Origin: Chloroflexota bacterium
GTDB lineage: Bacteria > Chloroflexota > Dehalococcoidia > JAUQQI01
Length of the DNA: 7,276 nucleotides
Assembly (NCBI GenBank): GCA_030549955.1
Contig: JAUQQI010000257.1
Coordinates: 1-7,276, forward strand
Direction of reading: 5' to 3'
The notes below the pieces were generated by a model. It saw only the letters and a program-made list of their open reading frames with translations, searched no databases and was not told the DNA's origin. The translations under genes were made by a program, and so were the position numbers. This document shows, piece after piece, positions 1-7,120 of the stretch (positions are counted from its first letter, which is position 1; the number at the start of each line of letters is the position of its first letter).

Positions 1-1390
1 GGCGGCCGACTTCGGCGCCGGCCTCGATTTCGCGGCCGGGTTCGACGGCCCAGTGGAAGAGTGCGTTGTAGCGGGTGACCCGCTCGCCGGTGGGGAGCTC
101 TTTGACGTGCTCGAGGAAGGTGGAGAAGCGGGCGATGAGGCCTTTGGCTTCGAGGCTGCGGACCGCCTCGAGGAAGGCATCGTAGGGGAGGCCGAACCGA
201 TCGGCGCGGGCGCGCCACGGCTCGGGGACGATTTCGGCGGGCTCGAGCGGCTCTTTGAGGGCAGCGAGGGCCTGCCACCCGGCGGGGGTGAGGCGGGTCA
301 GTTCGGGGAATTGCGGCTGCGCGGGGGCGTCGGCGCGGGCGCCCGGCTCGAGGCTGCGGCGGCGGACATGGCCGACGCCAAGGGCGAAGAGGCAGCGCGC
401 GGGCATGACCCGCCACGCTTCGGCGCCGATGACGCCGGCCATGTACGCCACGTGGCGTTCGAGGGAGAAGCCCTGGGGCACCTTGACGGTGGTCCAGAGC
501 CGGAAGGCGGCGCCGGGCAGCGCCGAATCGGTGGAGCGGATGACGACGTGGCCGGAGAAGGGGTCGTCGCGGAAGAGAGTATCGAAGGCGTCGTGGAGCG
601 CATCGGCGGGGACCTTCCACGCGACGAGGGCGCCGTGGGCGAGGCTGCCGGTGTTGAGTGTCTGGCGGACGCGGCGGACGACGCCGGCTTCGAGGAGGTC
701 GCGGACCCGCTCGATGACGAGCGCCTCGGGGAGGCCGGCGCGCTCAGCGATGGCGGCGAAGGGGCGTTCGTAGAAGCCGGGCAGGGCATCTTCGGCGACG
801 GCGAGGGGGCGGTCGCCGTAGCCCCGGGCCGGGTCGGCCAGGGCCCGGCGGAGGATGGTCAAGATCTCGTCCTCCGCCAGGGGCATCAATCGGAAGACCC
901 GGGCCCGGCTCAGGAGCGGCCGAACGATTTCGAAATAAGGGTTTTCGGTCGTGGCCCCGACCAGGATGATGGTTCCGTCTTCCACGTGGGGCAGGAGGGC
1001 CTCCTGCTGGGCCCTGTTCCAGCGGTGAATTTCGTCGACCAGGAGGACCGTCCGCTGGCGGGAGAGCTTCCGGCGTTCTCTGGCTTCCTCGATAACCCGA
1101 CGAAGGTCGGTAAGGCCGGCCAGCACGGCGCTGACCGACTCAAAGTGGGCCCGGGTTTGGCCGGCAATAACCGCCGCCAGGCTGGTTTTGCCGCTTCCGG
1201 GCGGTCCCCACAAAATCATCGAAGAAAAGAGCCGGTCGGATTCGATGGCCCGGCGCAGGGGCTTGCCGGGTCCGAGCAGGTGGCACTGGCCGACGAATTC
1301 GTCCAGGGTCCGGGGCCGCATCCGGTCGGCCAGGGGCCGGCGCCGGAAGTCATCGGGGTTCAGGTCAAAAAGCTCCTGAGGTCTCCGCAT
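1..1390 (-). CDS. rarA: RarA/MgsA-type AAA+ ATPase N-terminal half fused in frame to an Lrp/siroheme-decarboxylase-like protein; 3' end off window
   Basis: Translating the minus strand from the ATG at 1388-1390 gives 463 codons without a stop up to the window edge. Residues 1-203 match the RarA (MgsA/WRNIP1) clamp-loader-like ATPase acting at stalled replication forks: the N-terminal LFDLNPDDFRRRPLADRMRP stretch, Walker A GPPGSGKT at 62-69, Walker B LLVDEIHR at 116-123, sensor 1 GATTENP at 145-151 and the arginine finger in LLSRAR (R162). RarA normally continues with a lid carrying a GDAR-type sensor 2 and a C-terminal tetramerisation domain. Here these are absent, and from about residue 204 the chain becomes an unrelated two-module winged-helix protein (separate entry). 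The ATG fits the family N-terminus, but no good Shine-Dalgarno precedes it. It starts 28 bases after the HD gene stop. A fused product would probably not work as a normal RarA. Identity of the first half is firm; whether the fusion exists in a cell is doubtful. Confidence 0.8.
   Translation of the reverse strand, partial: MRRPQELFDLNPDDFRRRPLADRMRPRTLDEFVGQCHLLGPGKPLRRAIESDRLFSSMILWGPPGSGKTSLAAVIAGQTRAHFESVSAVLAGLTDLRRVIEEARERRKLSRQRTVLLVDEIHRWNRAQQEALLPHVEDGTIILVGATTENPYFEIVRPLLSRARVFRLMPLAEDEILTILRRALADPARGYGDRPLAVAEDALPGFYERPFAAIAERAGLPEALVIERVRDLLEAGVVRRVRQTLNTGSLAHGALVAWKVPADALHDAFDTLFRDDPFSGHVVIRSTDSALPGAAFRLWTTVKVPQGFSLERHVAYMAGVIGAEAWRVMPARCLFALGVGHVRRRSLEPGARADAPAQPQFPELTRLTPAGWQALAALKEPLEPAEIVPEPWRARADRFGLPYDAFLEAVRSLEAKGLIARFSTFLEHVKELPTGERVTRYNALFHWAVEPGREIEAGAEVGR
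2..787 (-). other. Lrp/AsnC-like double winged-helix segment, resembling AhbA/AhbB siroheme decarboxylase (codons 202-463 of the fused frame)
   Basis: From residue 207 the frame reads YERPFAAIAERAGL, then VIERVRDLLEAGVVRRV, the first winged helix typical of the AhbA/AhbB and NirD/L/G/H proteins (siroheme decarboxylases of the alternative haem and haem d1 routes, long annotated as Lrp/AsnC regulators). A RAM-like beta segment follows with LVAWKVP at 255-261 and RLWTTVKVPQG at 297-307, similar in place to the YNLW region of Ahb proteins, then the conserved-looking FALGVGHVRRR at 335-345. A second helix-turn-helix-like part starts near 367 (LTPAGWQALAALKE) and leads to RFSTFLEHVK at 421-430 and RYNALFHWAVEPG at 440-452, so there are two tandem modules. 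The end lies outside the window. By hand count Leu is 24 CTC to 2 CTG and Arg 22 CGC to 5 CGG, unlike the RarA half. Catalytic function is inferred from fold resemblance only; a DNA-binding regulator or an uncharacterised relative is possible. Confidence 0.6.
776..835 (-). other. Junction between RarA-type and Lrp/Ahb-type coding sequence
   Basis: RarA homology runs through ADPARGYGDRPLAVAEDAL (residues 185-203), where family members continue with a lid helix and GDAR. The Ahb-like part begins at PGFYERPF (204-211). The reading frame is kept. Codon preference has already moved to CGC and CTC at residues 194-196 (bases 803-811), so the DNA crossover may lie somewhat upstream of the protein-level switch. 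No direct repeat, IS end or tRNA is visible at this point. Confidence 0.6.
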
Positions 1391-1399
1391 CCCGAAAAC

Positions 1400-1409
1400 A
1401 TGATATCAT
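1400..1409 (-). promoter_or_regulatory. Possible extended -10 / palindrome in front of rarA (leaderless start?)
   Basis: The 28-base gap before the rarA ATG holds the perfect 10-base palindrome ATGATATCAT. Read on the minus strand it gives TG-A-TATCAT (1408-1400), an extended -10 with five of six matches to TATAAT. No -35 hexamer is seen at 17 bases. Transcription would start about 1393, only three bases from the ATG at 1390, giving a nearly leaderless mRNA, which would fit the lack of a Shine-Dalgarno sequence. It may equally be chance in an AT-richer gap. Confidence 0.25.
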
Positions 1410-1418
1410 CCGGGCCGG

Positions 1419-2300
1419 CTAAGGGAGGCGGAAAACTTCCAGCAGCTTCTTTTCGGCCTCGCCCCGGACGGTGGCAAAGACCTCGACGTGGGGTTCGAGG
1501 CCGGAGTTCTTTAGCTTCTCCTTGAGCAGGTGGTCAAGCTGAAAAATTCCGGCCGAGTTCAGCATGGTGACTGAGATCCGAACCGGGCGCTGTTCCCCGG
1601 CGGTCACCTCCACCCGCTCGATCGCGGCGGCCGACAGGGAGTGGATGTTTACGGCCCCGGCCTCGAAGGCGATTCTTGACCGCCCCTGGGCCATATCCAG
1701 GGCGTCGGCGACCCGGAGGATGCCGGCTTCAAGGGTCAGGGGTCTGCCCTCGGCCCGGTGGGCAATGATGGCATGGAGAACCTCGGCGGTGAGGATGGTT
1801 CGGATTGGCGGGTCGTAGAGCCCGTCGAGGAGTTCCCGGAGCTTCGGCACGGCCAGGAAGAGGCTGAACTGTTCGTGGTCATCCCGGTGGATGGCCATCC
1901 CGATATCATGCAGCAGGGCCCCCAGGACGACGACCACTTCCGCGTCGTCAACCGTCAGGCCGTAATTCCGGACGACGTTTGGGGTGATGCCCGTGGCCGT
2001 AAGCAGGCGCAGAAGTTTCAGGGCCACGTTGGCAACGATCTGGACATGGACGGGCCCGTGGTCGCTCATCCGGAGCCGGTCGACCGCGTTGACGTTGGCG
2101 CAGACCCAGTAGGCGTGAAGCTCATCGTCCCGGTTTACCCGGTCGATAAGCTGCTGGAGCCTGGCATTGTGCCGGGCCGGGACCCGGATGGTTACCGGCC
2201 GCGTAAAGGGGACGGCAGGACCCTCCGGGGTCGGGGCCGAGGGAAGCTCAAAACCTTCGGCCCGGATGGCTTCCGTCGGGGTGTGTTCGGTTTCGCCCAC
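1419..2300 (-). CDS. HD-domain metal-dependent phosphohydrolase
   Basis: This 293-residue cytosolic protein has an HD hydrolase core. A likely first metal ligand is in SDHGPVH (H81 or H85), the defining doublet is H131-D132 in LLHDIGMAIH, followed by H138 and H142, then H176/H181 in LHAIIAHR, and D199 in GILRVADALD. HD proteins of this kind hydrolyse phosphate esters of nucleotides or nucleotide second messengers using bound divalent metal; the substrate here cannot be read from sequence. The C-terminal part (about 215-293) holds an NSAGIFQLDHLLKEKLKNSG segment that I recall from archaeal and thermophile HD proteins, probably a separate regulatory or dimerisation domain. The first 30 residues are low-complexity and weakly conserved in appearance. 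The start is a GTG two bases after the stop of the DUF1232 gene, with GGAG at 2311-2314 as a modest ribosome site, so coupled translation is likely. Its place behind phoU hints at a role in phosphate or nucleotide stress, by context only. Confidence 0.85.
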   Translation of the reverse strand: MGETEHTPTEAIRAEGFELPSAPTPEGPAVPFTRPVTIRVPARHNARLQQLIDRVNRDDELHAYWVCANVNAVDRLRMSDHGPVHVQIVANVALKLLRLLTATGITPNVVRNYGLTVDDAEVVVVLGALLHDIGMAIHRDDHEQFSLFLAVPKLRELLDGLYDPPIRTILTAEVLHAIIAHRAEGRPLTLEAGILRVADALDMAQGRSRIAFEAGAVNIHSLSAAAIERVEVTAGEQRPVRISVTMLNSAGIFQLDHLLKEKLKNSGLEPHVEVFATVRGEAEKKLLEVFRLP

Positions 2301-2302
2301 GG

Positions 2303-2701
2303 CTAACCTGCTCCGAATAGCCTGATAATTAACAATACGCCGGCGCCAAGCAGGAGGACCCAGGTGGTCAGGACAATTATCAGACCCCGGCCCAGGGCCT
2401 CCGGCTCAGCTGAGCCAGCCCGTCTCCGGGCGTCGTCAAGAACCTCTTTGGGGAGAAGCCTGATGGCCAGCATGATGCCCAGGGGAATGAGAACCAGGTC
2501 ATCCAGATGACCCAGAATCGGAACCGGGTCGGGGATGAGGTCGACCGGGCTCAGGGCGTAAGCGACCACCAGGCCGGCTACAACCCGGGCGTACCAGGGT
2601 GTGCGGGGGTCCCGGTAGGCCAGGTAAAGGGCGTATGTCTCCGCCTTAAGCTGTCGGGCGAGGCTGCGCCAGCCCTGCACCAGCCTGGTCGGCCCCGCCA
2701 T
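2303..2701 (-). CDS. YkvA/DUF1232 family small membrane protein
   Basis: This 132-residue protein carries the DUF1232 (YkvA-like) signature: DPRTPWYARVVAGLVVAYAL at 31-50, then SPVDLIPD at 51-58 and LGHLDDLVLIPLGI at 63-76. These form a hydrophobic hairpin thought to sit in the membrane. A second hydrophobic stretch at about 107-127 is a clear transmembrane segment at the C-terminus. Length is normal for the family, whose biochemical role is unknown. The ATG lies two bases after the phoU stop, and the HD gene starts two bases after this gene's stop. No strong ribosome site of its own is seen, so translation probably depends on ribosomes leaving phoU. It could anchor or assist the neighbouring proteins at the membrane, but nothing in the sequence shows this. 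Confidence 0.9.
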   Translation of the reverse strand: MAGPTRLVQGWRSLARQLKAETYALYLAYRDPRTPWYARVVAGLVVAYALSPVDLIPDPVPILGHLDDLVLIPLGIMLAIRLLPKEVLDDARRRAGSAEPEALGRGLIIVLTTWVLLLGAGVLLIIRLFGAG

Positions 2702-2703
2702 CG

Positions 2704-3372
2704 TCAGTACTTCGAGACATTAATCTCTTCCATCCGGCCCGTGACGTCGTAAATCACCCGTTCGCAGATGTTGGTGACCCGGTCGGCGATCCGCTCCAGG
2801 TTGTGGGCAACCCACAGGAGCCAGGTGGCCCGGTCAATGGTCCGGGGGTCCTGCAGCATGTAGGTCAGGAGCTCCCGGTAAACCTGGTCGTAGAGGGCGT
2901 CAACCTCGTCGTCTTCCCCAGCAATTTGCCGGGCCGCTTCCGGGTCCCGCCGGATGAAGGCGTCGATGCTCCGCCGGAGCATATCCCGGGCCTTCTCCGC
3001 CATGCGGGGAATGTCAATCAGCGGCTTAAGAAGCGGCTTATCCTGATGCATGAGGACAATTTTGGCGATACCTTCGGCATGGTCGGCCATTCGCTCCAGG
3101 TCGACGATGATGTTGAGAATGGCGATTATCCGGCGGAGGTCCCGGGCCATCGGCTGCTGGGTCGCGATGAGTTCGATGGCTTGCTCCTCGGTCTCAAAGC
3201 GCTTTTTGTTAATGAGCAGGTCATCGTGGATGATCTTTTTAGCTTCCTCCTGGTCGAGCCGCTTGAGGGCCTCCACCGAGCGGTCGATGGCCCGGTCGAC
3301 CATGCTGGCCAGCTCCACAACCCCATCTTCCAGGGCTCGCAGGCCCTGTTCGAGGGCAACCCGGGTTGTCAT
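2704..3372 (-). CDS. phoU: PhoU, phosphate-signalling/transport regulator
   Basis: This 222-residue protein has the usual PhoU length and two-repeat, all-helical build. Each repeat carries the metal-cluster motif E-x3-D: LERMADHAEGIA around 92-103 (E93, D97) and LERIADRVTNIC around 192-203 (E193, D197). The N-terminus MTTRVALEQGLRALEDGVVE and the SMVDRAIDRSVEAL helix are typical. PhoU is a peripheral cytoplasmic protein that connects the PstSCAB transporter with the PhoR-type sensor kinase, keeps the Pho regulon off when phosphate is plentiful, and limits uptake. The frame is open further upstream into pstB, but that is an antisense-free shadow of the ABC gene; the ATG at 3370-3372 is chosen because a near-perfect Shine-Dalgarno precedes it. 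It follows pstB by 28 bases, the standard pstSCAB-phoU order. Confidence 0.97.
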   Translation of the reverse strand: MTTRVALEQGLRALEDGVVELASMVDRAIDRSVEALKRLDQEEAKKIIHDDLLINKKRFETEEQAIELIATQQPMARDLRRIIAILNIIVDLERMADHAEGIAKIVLMHQDKPLLKPLIDIPRMAEKARDMLRRSIDAFIRRDPEAARQIAGEDDEVDALYDQVYRELLTYMLQDPRTIDRATWLLWVAHNLERIADRVTNICERVIYDVTGRMEEINVSKY

Positions 3373-3378
3373 CGTTGA

Positions 3379-3389
3379 CCTCCTCCTTT
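3379..3389 (-). promoter_or_regulatory. Strong Shine-Dalgarno of phoU
   Basis: Minus-strand AAAGGAGGAGG ends six bases before the phoU ATG. It is the strongest ribosome site in the window together with that of pstS, and it fixes the phoU start inside a longer open frame. It suggests that phoU is translated independently of pstB. Confidence 0.85.
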
Positions 3390-3400
3390 CTCCAACCTCC

Positions 3401-4204
3401 CTAACCGAACCGGCCGGTGATGTAGGCCTCGGTGCGGGGGTCGCGCGGGTTTGTAAAGAGCTGTCGGGTTGGGCCGAATTCAACGAGCTCGCCGACCAGG
3501 TCGTCCCCGGCCAGCATAAAGGCCGTGAAGTCCGAGACCCGGGCCGCCTGCTGCATGTTGTGGGTGACGATGACGATGGTGTACTCGGTTTTGAGCTGGC
3601 GGAGGAGGTCCTCGATCTTGAGGGTTGAAATCGGGTCCAGGGCAGTCGTGGGCTCATCCAGAAGCAGGACCTCGGGGTTGACGGCCAGGGCCCGGGCGAT
3701 GCAGAGGCGCTGCTGCTGGCCCCCGGAAAGGGCGGTCCCCGGCAGGTGAAGCTTATCCTTGACCTCATCCCAGAGGGCGGCGAGCTTGAGACTTCTGACG
3801 ACCAGCTCTTCGAGTTCGGCTCCCCGGGCCAGGCCGTTAAGCCGCGGCCCGATGGCAACGTTCTCAAAGACCGACATCGTCGGAAAGGGGTTCGGCCGCT
3901 GGAAAACCATGCCAACCCGGCGCCGCACCACCACGGGGTCGACGCCGGGGGCATAGATGTCCTCGCCATTGAGGAGTACCCGGCCTTCGACCCGGGCGCC
4001 CGGCACGACCTCGTGGAGCCGGTTAAGACAGCGGACCAGGGTCGACTTGCCGCACCCAGACGGCCCGATGACGGCGGTGATCTGGCCAGGCACAATCTCC
4101 AGGTTGATATTCCGCAGCGCCTGACGGCGTCCGTACCAGGCGGAGAGTCCTTCCACCCGCAGGGATGCCGGGCGCACCGGTGTTTGCAACGACGGTCCCG
4201 CCAT
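3401..4204 (-). CDS. pstB: PstB, phosphate ABC transporter ATP-binding protein
   Basis: This 267-residue ABC ATPase has all nucleotide-binding motifs: Walker [10 protein letters not shown] at 47-55, the Q-loop in [19 protein letters not shown] (Q102), signature LSGGQQQR at 149-156, Walker [12 protein letters not shown] with D173 and E174, D-loop ALD at 178-180, and switch histidine H195 in IVTHNMQQA. The RPNPFP stretch after the Q-loop and the CLNRLHE stretch after Walker A are typical of PstB among ABC proteins. As a dimer on the inner face of the membrane it drives phosphate import through PstC-PstA. The frame is open well upstream, so the start matters: the ATG at 4202-4204 is preceded by GAGGGTGGTGA, which also contains two in-frame GTG codons (4208-4213) as alternatives. 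It starts 23 bases after the pstA stop. Confidence 0.97.
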   Translation of the reverse strand: MAGPSLQTPVRPASLRVEGLSAWYGRRQALRNINLEIVPGQITAVIGPSGCGKSTLVRCLNRLHEVVPGARVEGRVLLNGEDIYAPGVDPVVVRRRVGMVFQRPNPFPTMSVFENVAIGPRLNGLARGAELEELVVRSLKLAALWDEVKDKLHLPGTALSGGQQQRLCIARALAVNPEVLLLDEPTTALDPISTLKIEDLLRQLKTEYTIVIVTHNMQQAARVSDFTAFMLAGDDLVGELVEFGPTRQLFTNPRDPRTEAYITGRFG

Positions 4205-4227
4205 TTTCACCACCCTCTGATTGTACG

Positions 4228-5097
4228 TTAAAAGCGGGCTGGTGTGCGTCGGCCAAGAATACGGGCAACCACGGAAACAGCGAGGACCAGGGCTACCAGG
4301 AGAAATGCCCCGGCCCAGGCCTGCCGGTGCCAGTCGTCGTAGGGCGAGATGGCGTAGACAAAAATCTGCAGTGGGAGGGCGGCCATCGGCTGGGTCGGGT
4401 CCAGGTTCCAGAAGGGGTTGCCGAAGGCCGTGAAGAGCAGGGGCGCGGTTTCCCCGGCCGCCCGGGCGACAGCCAGCAGGATGCCTGTGAGTACGCCGTT
4501 GAAGGCGGTGGGAAGAACGACCCGGAGGGTAACCTTCCACTGCTCAAACCCGAGGGCGAGGGCGGCCTCCCGAATGGAGTCGGGGACCTGCCGGAGCATT
4601 TCCTCCGTTGCCCGGGTAACCGTCGGCAGCATTATGACCCCAAGGGCGAAACCGCCGGCCAGGGCCGAAAAATGTCCGAGGGGTAGAACAAGGACCGTGT
4701 AGGCGAAAAGGCCGACCACGACCGATGGCACCCCGGTCAGCACGTCGGACATGAACCGGATGAGCTGGGCCAGAAGCCCGGTCCGGCCATACTCGGCCAG
4801 GTAGATCCCCGCCCCGACGCCGACCGGCAGGCTGAGAACACAGGCCAGAACAACTACAATAAAGGTCCCGACGATGGCGTTGGCCATGCCGCCGCCGGCC
4901 TCGCCGGGCGGCTTTGGCGTCTGGGTAAGCAGGTTCAGGTCGAGGCCGGAAATTCCCTGCACAAAAACAAAACCGAGGACGGCAAATAATGCCCCCACCG
5001 ACAGCCCCGCAGCCAGTACCATCACCCCCTGGGCAATAAGGCTTGTCGCCTTCCGTCGCCGATAGTTACCCGTTGGAACGTAGCGGTGGCTGGTCAC
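4228..5097 (-). CDS. pstA: PstA, phosphate ABC transporter permease
   Basis: This 289-residue inner-membrane permease has about six hydrophobic segments (roughly 22-48, 74-100, 118-140, 146-162, 200-222 and 260-281). The cytoplasmic EAA coupling loop that contacts PstB is [20 protein letters not shown] at 176-195. The [19 protein letters not shown] region at 207-221 is the family hallmark of PstA/PstC membranes (here [18 protein letters not shown]). The start is a GTG (5095-5097) three bases after the pstC stop, so pstC and pstA are almost certainly translationally coupled. PstA pairs with PstC to form the phosphate channel. Length is normal and no defect is visible. Confidence 0.96.
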   Translation of the reverse strand: MTSHRYVPTGNYRRRKATSLIAQGVMVLAAGLSVGALFAVLGFVFVQGISGLDLNLLTQTPKPPGEAGGGMANAIVGTFIVVVLACVLSLPVGVGAGIYLAEYGRTGLLAQLIRFMSDVLTGVPSVVVGLFAYTVLVLPLGHFSALAGGFALGVIMLPTVTRATEEMLRQVPDSIREAALALGFEQWKVTLRVVLPTAFNGVLTGILLAVARAAGETAPLLFTAFGNPFWNLDPTQPMAALPLQIFVYAISPYDDWHRQAWAGAFLLVALVLAVSVVARILGRRTPARF

Positions 5098-5100
5098 CTT

Positions 5101-6054
5101 CTACTCGCCCCCAACCGGACCCCAGGCAACCCGCCAGACGAGCAGCCTGGCCAGGATGTTGACCAGCAGGGTCAGCAAGAATAGTCCGAAACCAACCCCG
5201 AAAAGGGCTGACAGGTGGAGGTCAGAGGTCGCCTCGGCAAACTCGTTGGCAATAACCGCCGCCATCGTGTAGCCGGGCGCAAAGAGGGACGCCGGGATTT
5301 CCGGCCGGTTCCCGATAACCATCGTCACGGCCATGGTCTCGCCCAGGGCCCGGCCCAGGCCCAGCACCCCCAACCCGATGATGCCTGACCGGGCCGCCGG
5401 CAAAACCGCATACCTTATCGTTTCCCAGCGGGTTGCCCCCAGGGCGAGCATTGCCTCCCGCTGGTCGTTGGGGACCGCCCGGATCACGTCGCGACTTACG
5501 GCCGCGATGCTCGGAATGACCATAATGGCCAGGATGACCCCGCCGGTGAAGATGCCGACCCCGTAGAACGGCCCCTGAAAAAGGGGCAGGAATCCGAGCC
5601 AGTTGCCGAGGGCCGGCTGCACGGTGGTCCGCAGGACGGGCGCCAGGACGAATAGTCCCCACAGGCCATAAACGACGCTCGGGATCGCGGCCAGAAGCTC
5701 CACCAGGTAAGATATTGGACCCTTGAGCCAGCCAGGAGCCAGCTCGGCCAGGAAGATGGCCGTGGCCAGGGCCACCGGCGACCCGATGAGCAGGGCTAGA
5801 AACGAGGTGGCCAGGGTTCCGTAAATAAAAGGCAGGGCCCCAAACTCCTCCCGGACCGGGTCCCAAATGCTCCGGGCGAAGAAGGCCGGCCCGAACTGCC
5901 CGAGGGCCGGGCCGGCCTCGCCGGCGAGGTTGAGGCCGATGGCCACGGCCAGGCCCAGCACCCCCAATCCCAAAGCCGCCACCAGAAGTTCAAAAACAGC
6001 GTCAGCAAGCTGCGACCTCGCAACCGGTCGGCCGGCAATCCGTGGGAAGGTCAT
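5101..6054 (-). CDS. pstC: PstC, phosphate ABC transporter permease
   Basis: This 317-residue inner-membrane permease has about six hydrophobic segments (roughly 20-42, 76-103, 115-140, 166-185, 222-246 and 284-308). The loop between the first two contains FFARSIWDPVREEFGALPFI at 58-77, typical of PstC. The EAA loop is REAMLALGATRWETIRYAVL at 199-218, followed by GLGRALGETMAVTMVIGN at 232-249, the best-conserved PstC stretch. It is the partner of PstA. The ATG lies four bases after the pstS stop; the preceding GAGAA inside the pstS end may serve as ribosome site. Size and motifs are complete. Confidence 0.96.
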   Translation of the reverse strand: MTFPRIAGRPVARSQLADAVFELLVAALGLGVLGLAVAIGLNLAGEAGPALGQFGPAFFARSIWDPVREEFGALPFIYGTLATSFLALLIGSPVALATAIFLAELAPGWLKGPISYLVELLAAIPSVVYGLWGLFVLAPVLRTTVQPALGNWLGFLPLFQGPFYGVGIFTGGVILAIMVIPSIAAVSRDVIRAVPNDQREAMLALGATRWETIRYAVLPAARSGIIGLGVLGLGRALGETMAVTMVIGNRPEIPASLFAPGYTMAAVIANEFAEATSDLHLSALFGVGFGLFLLTLLVNILARLLVWRVAWGPVGGE

Positions 6055-6058
6055 GCTT

Positions 6059-7099
6059 TCAATTCTCCAGCAGAGGTTTGCCCTGGTAAGTCATAGCTTT
6101 TACCTTAGCCCGGGCCTTTTCCCGGACCGCGTCAGGCAGGGGAGCATAGTGGAGGTCGGTGGCATACGTCTGGCCTTCGTCCAGGGCCCAGAGGAGGAAC
6201 TCCGCCAGGGACCGCCCCTTGGCCTGGTTCTTCTGCTCCTGGTAGACGAGGATGTAAGTGAACGCCGAAATGGGGTAGCTGTTGGCCCCCGGCGCATCGA
6301 CGATGGAGACCCGCAGGTCATCCGGCATGGTCGAAGCGGCTCCGGCGGCCGCGGCGGTAATATTCTCCAGCTTCGGCTCGACGTAATTTCCGGCCCGGTT
6401 GCGCAGGAGCGCCGTCGGGAGCCGGTTCTGGACGGCATAGGCCACCTCGACGTACCCAATGGCACCGGGGGTCTGTTTGACCTGGCCGGTCACCCCCTCG
6501 TTTCCCTTGGCCCCGATGCCGACCGGCCAGCTGACGCTGGTACCTTTGCCGACCCGCGATTTCCAGGCGGGACTGACGGCCGACAGGTAATCGGTGAAAA
6601 CGTAGGTGGTGCCCGACCCATCTGACCGGTGGACGACGGCAATGGGGGTATCGGGCAGGTTGAGGCCGGGATTTTCGGCCTTAAGGCGGGCATCGTCCCA
6701 CTGTCTCACCTCGCCCAAATAGATGGCCGTCAGGGTCTCCGGCGAAAGCTTGAGGGAGCCGTTCAGGCCCGGGATGTTGTAAACGACCACGACGGCCCCA
6801 AGCACCGTGGGAATGTGGAGGATCTTCCCGGGAGCCTGGGCCAGTTGTTCGTCGGTCATCGGGGCATCTGAGGCCCCGAAGTCCACCGTTTGCTCCAGGA
6901 GCTGACGGATGCCGCCGCCGGACCCGATGGACTGGTAGTTGACACGTACCTGGTTGTTGGTCACCTTCAGGTACTCATCGAAATACTTGGACAGTACCGG
7001 AAAAGGGAAGGTTGCCCCAGCCCCGGTCAGGTTCACCTGCGCCAGACCAGCGCTGGCAAGGCCCAGCAGGGCCGTAGTTGCGATGAGCAGTTTTTTCAT
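6059..7099 (-). CDS. pstS: PstS, periplasmic phosphate-binding protein
   Basis: This 346-residue substrate-binding protein delivers phosphate to PstC-PstA. Residues 1-20 form a Sec signal (KK, then a hydrophobic core, cleavage expected in GLA|Q at 20-21). There is no lipobox cysteine, so the mature protein is probably soluble in the periplasm. Phosphate-contacting motifs are present: GAGATFPFP at 26-34, SIGSGGGI at 57-64, FGASDAPMT at 74-82 (D78), and RSDGSGTTYVF at 158-168. The PGAIGYVEVAYA stretch at 211-222 is also typical. The frame extends upstream to base 7141, but the ATG at 7097-7099 is correct because it gives the signal peptide and has an AGGAGG six bases before it. It is the first gene of the operon. 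Confidence 0.97.
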   Translation of the reverse strand: MKKLLIATTALLGLASAGLAQVNLTGAGATFPFPVLSKYFDEYLKVTNNQVRVNYQSIGSGGGIRQLLEQTVDFGASDAPMTDEQLAQAPGKILHIPTVLGAVVVVYNIPGLNGSLKLSPETLTAIYLGEVRQWDDARLKAENPGLNLPDTPIAVVHRSDGSGTTYVFTDYLSAVSPAWKSRVGKGTSVSWPVGIGAKGNEGVTGQVKQTPGAIGYVEVAYAVQNRLPTALLRNRAGNYVEPKLENITAAAAGAASTMPDDLRVSIVDAPGANSYPISAFTYILVYQEQKNQAKGRSLAEFLLWALDEGQTYATDLHYAPLPDAVREKARAKVKAMTYQGKPLLEN

Positions 7100-7105
7100 C
7101 AAAAG

Positions 7106-7111
7106 CCTCCT
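7106..7111 (-). promoter_or_regulatory. Shine-Dalgarno of pstS
   Basis: A consensus AGGAGG on the minus strand lies six bases before the pstS ATG. It decides the start at 7099 over the longer frame from 7141. Confidence 0.88.
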
Positions 7112-7120
7112 GTAGCGATT

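Noticed and set aside
910..1167. Short minus-strand frame inside rarA
   Set aside because: It is an alternative reading of the rarA AAA+ core in another register, without motifs of its own.
53..1525. Plus-strand 490-codon open frame
   Set aside because: It is in the same register as the minus-strand rarA/Ahb frame, is rich in G, E, A and D as expected for a GC-rich antisense shadow, and has no recognisable domain or ribosome site. The minus strand shows clear AAA+ motifs.
3401..4540. Upstream extension of pstB (379 codons) and the 463-codon frame at 2704-4095 as a longer phoU
   Set aside because: The added N-terminal residues are out-of-frame readings of pstA and pstB. Family lengths and ribosome sites place the starts at 4204 and 3372.
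5867..6625. Plus-strand 252-codon open frame
   Set aside because: It lies opposite the well-supported pstC and pstS genes and shows no domain or start signal; it is a shadow frame.
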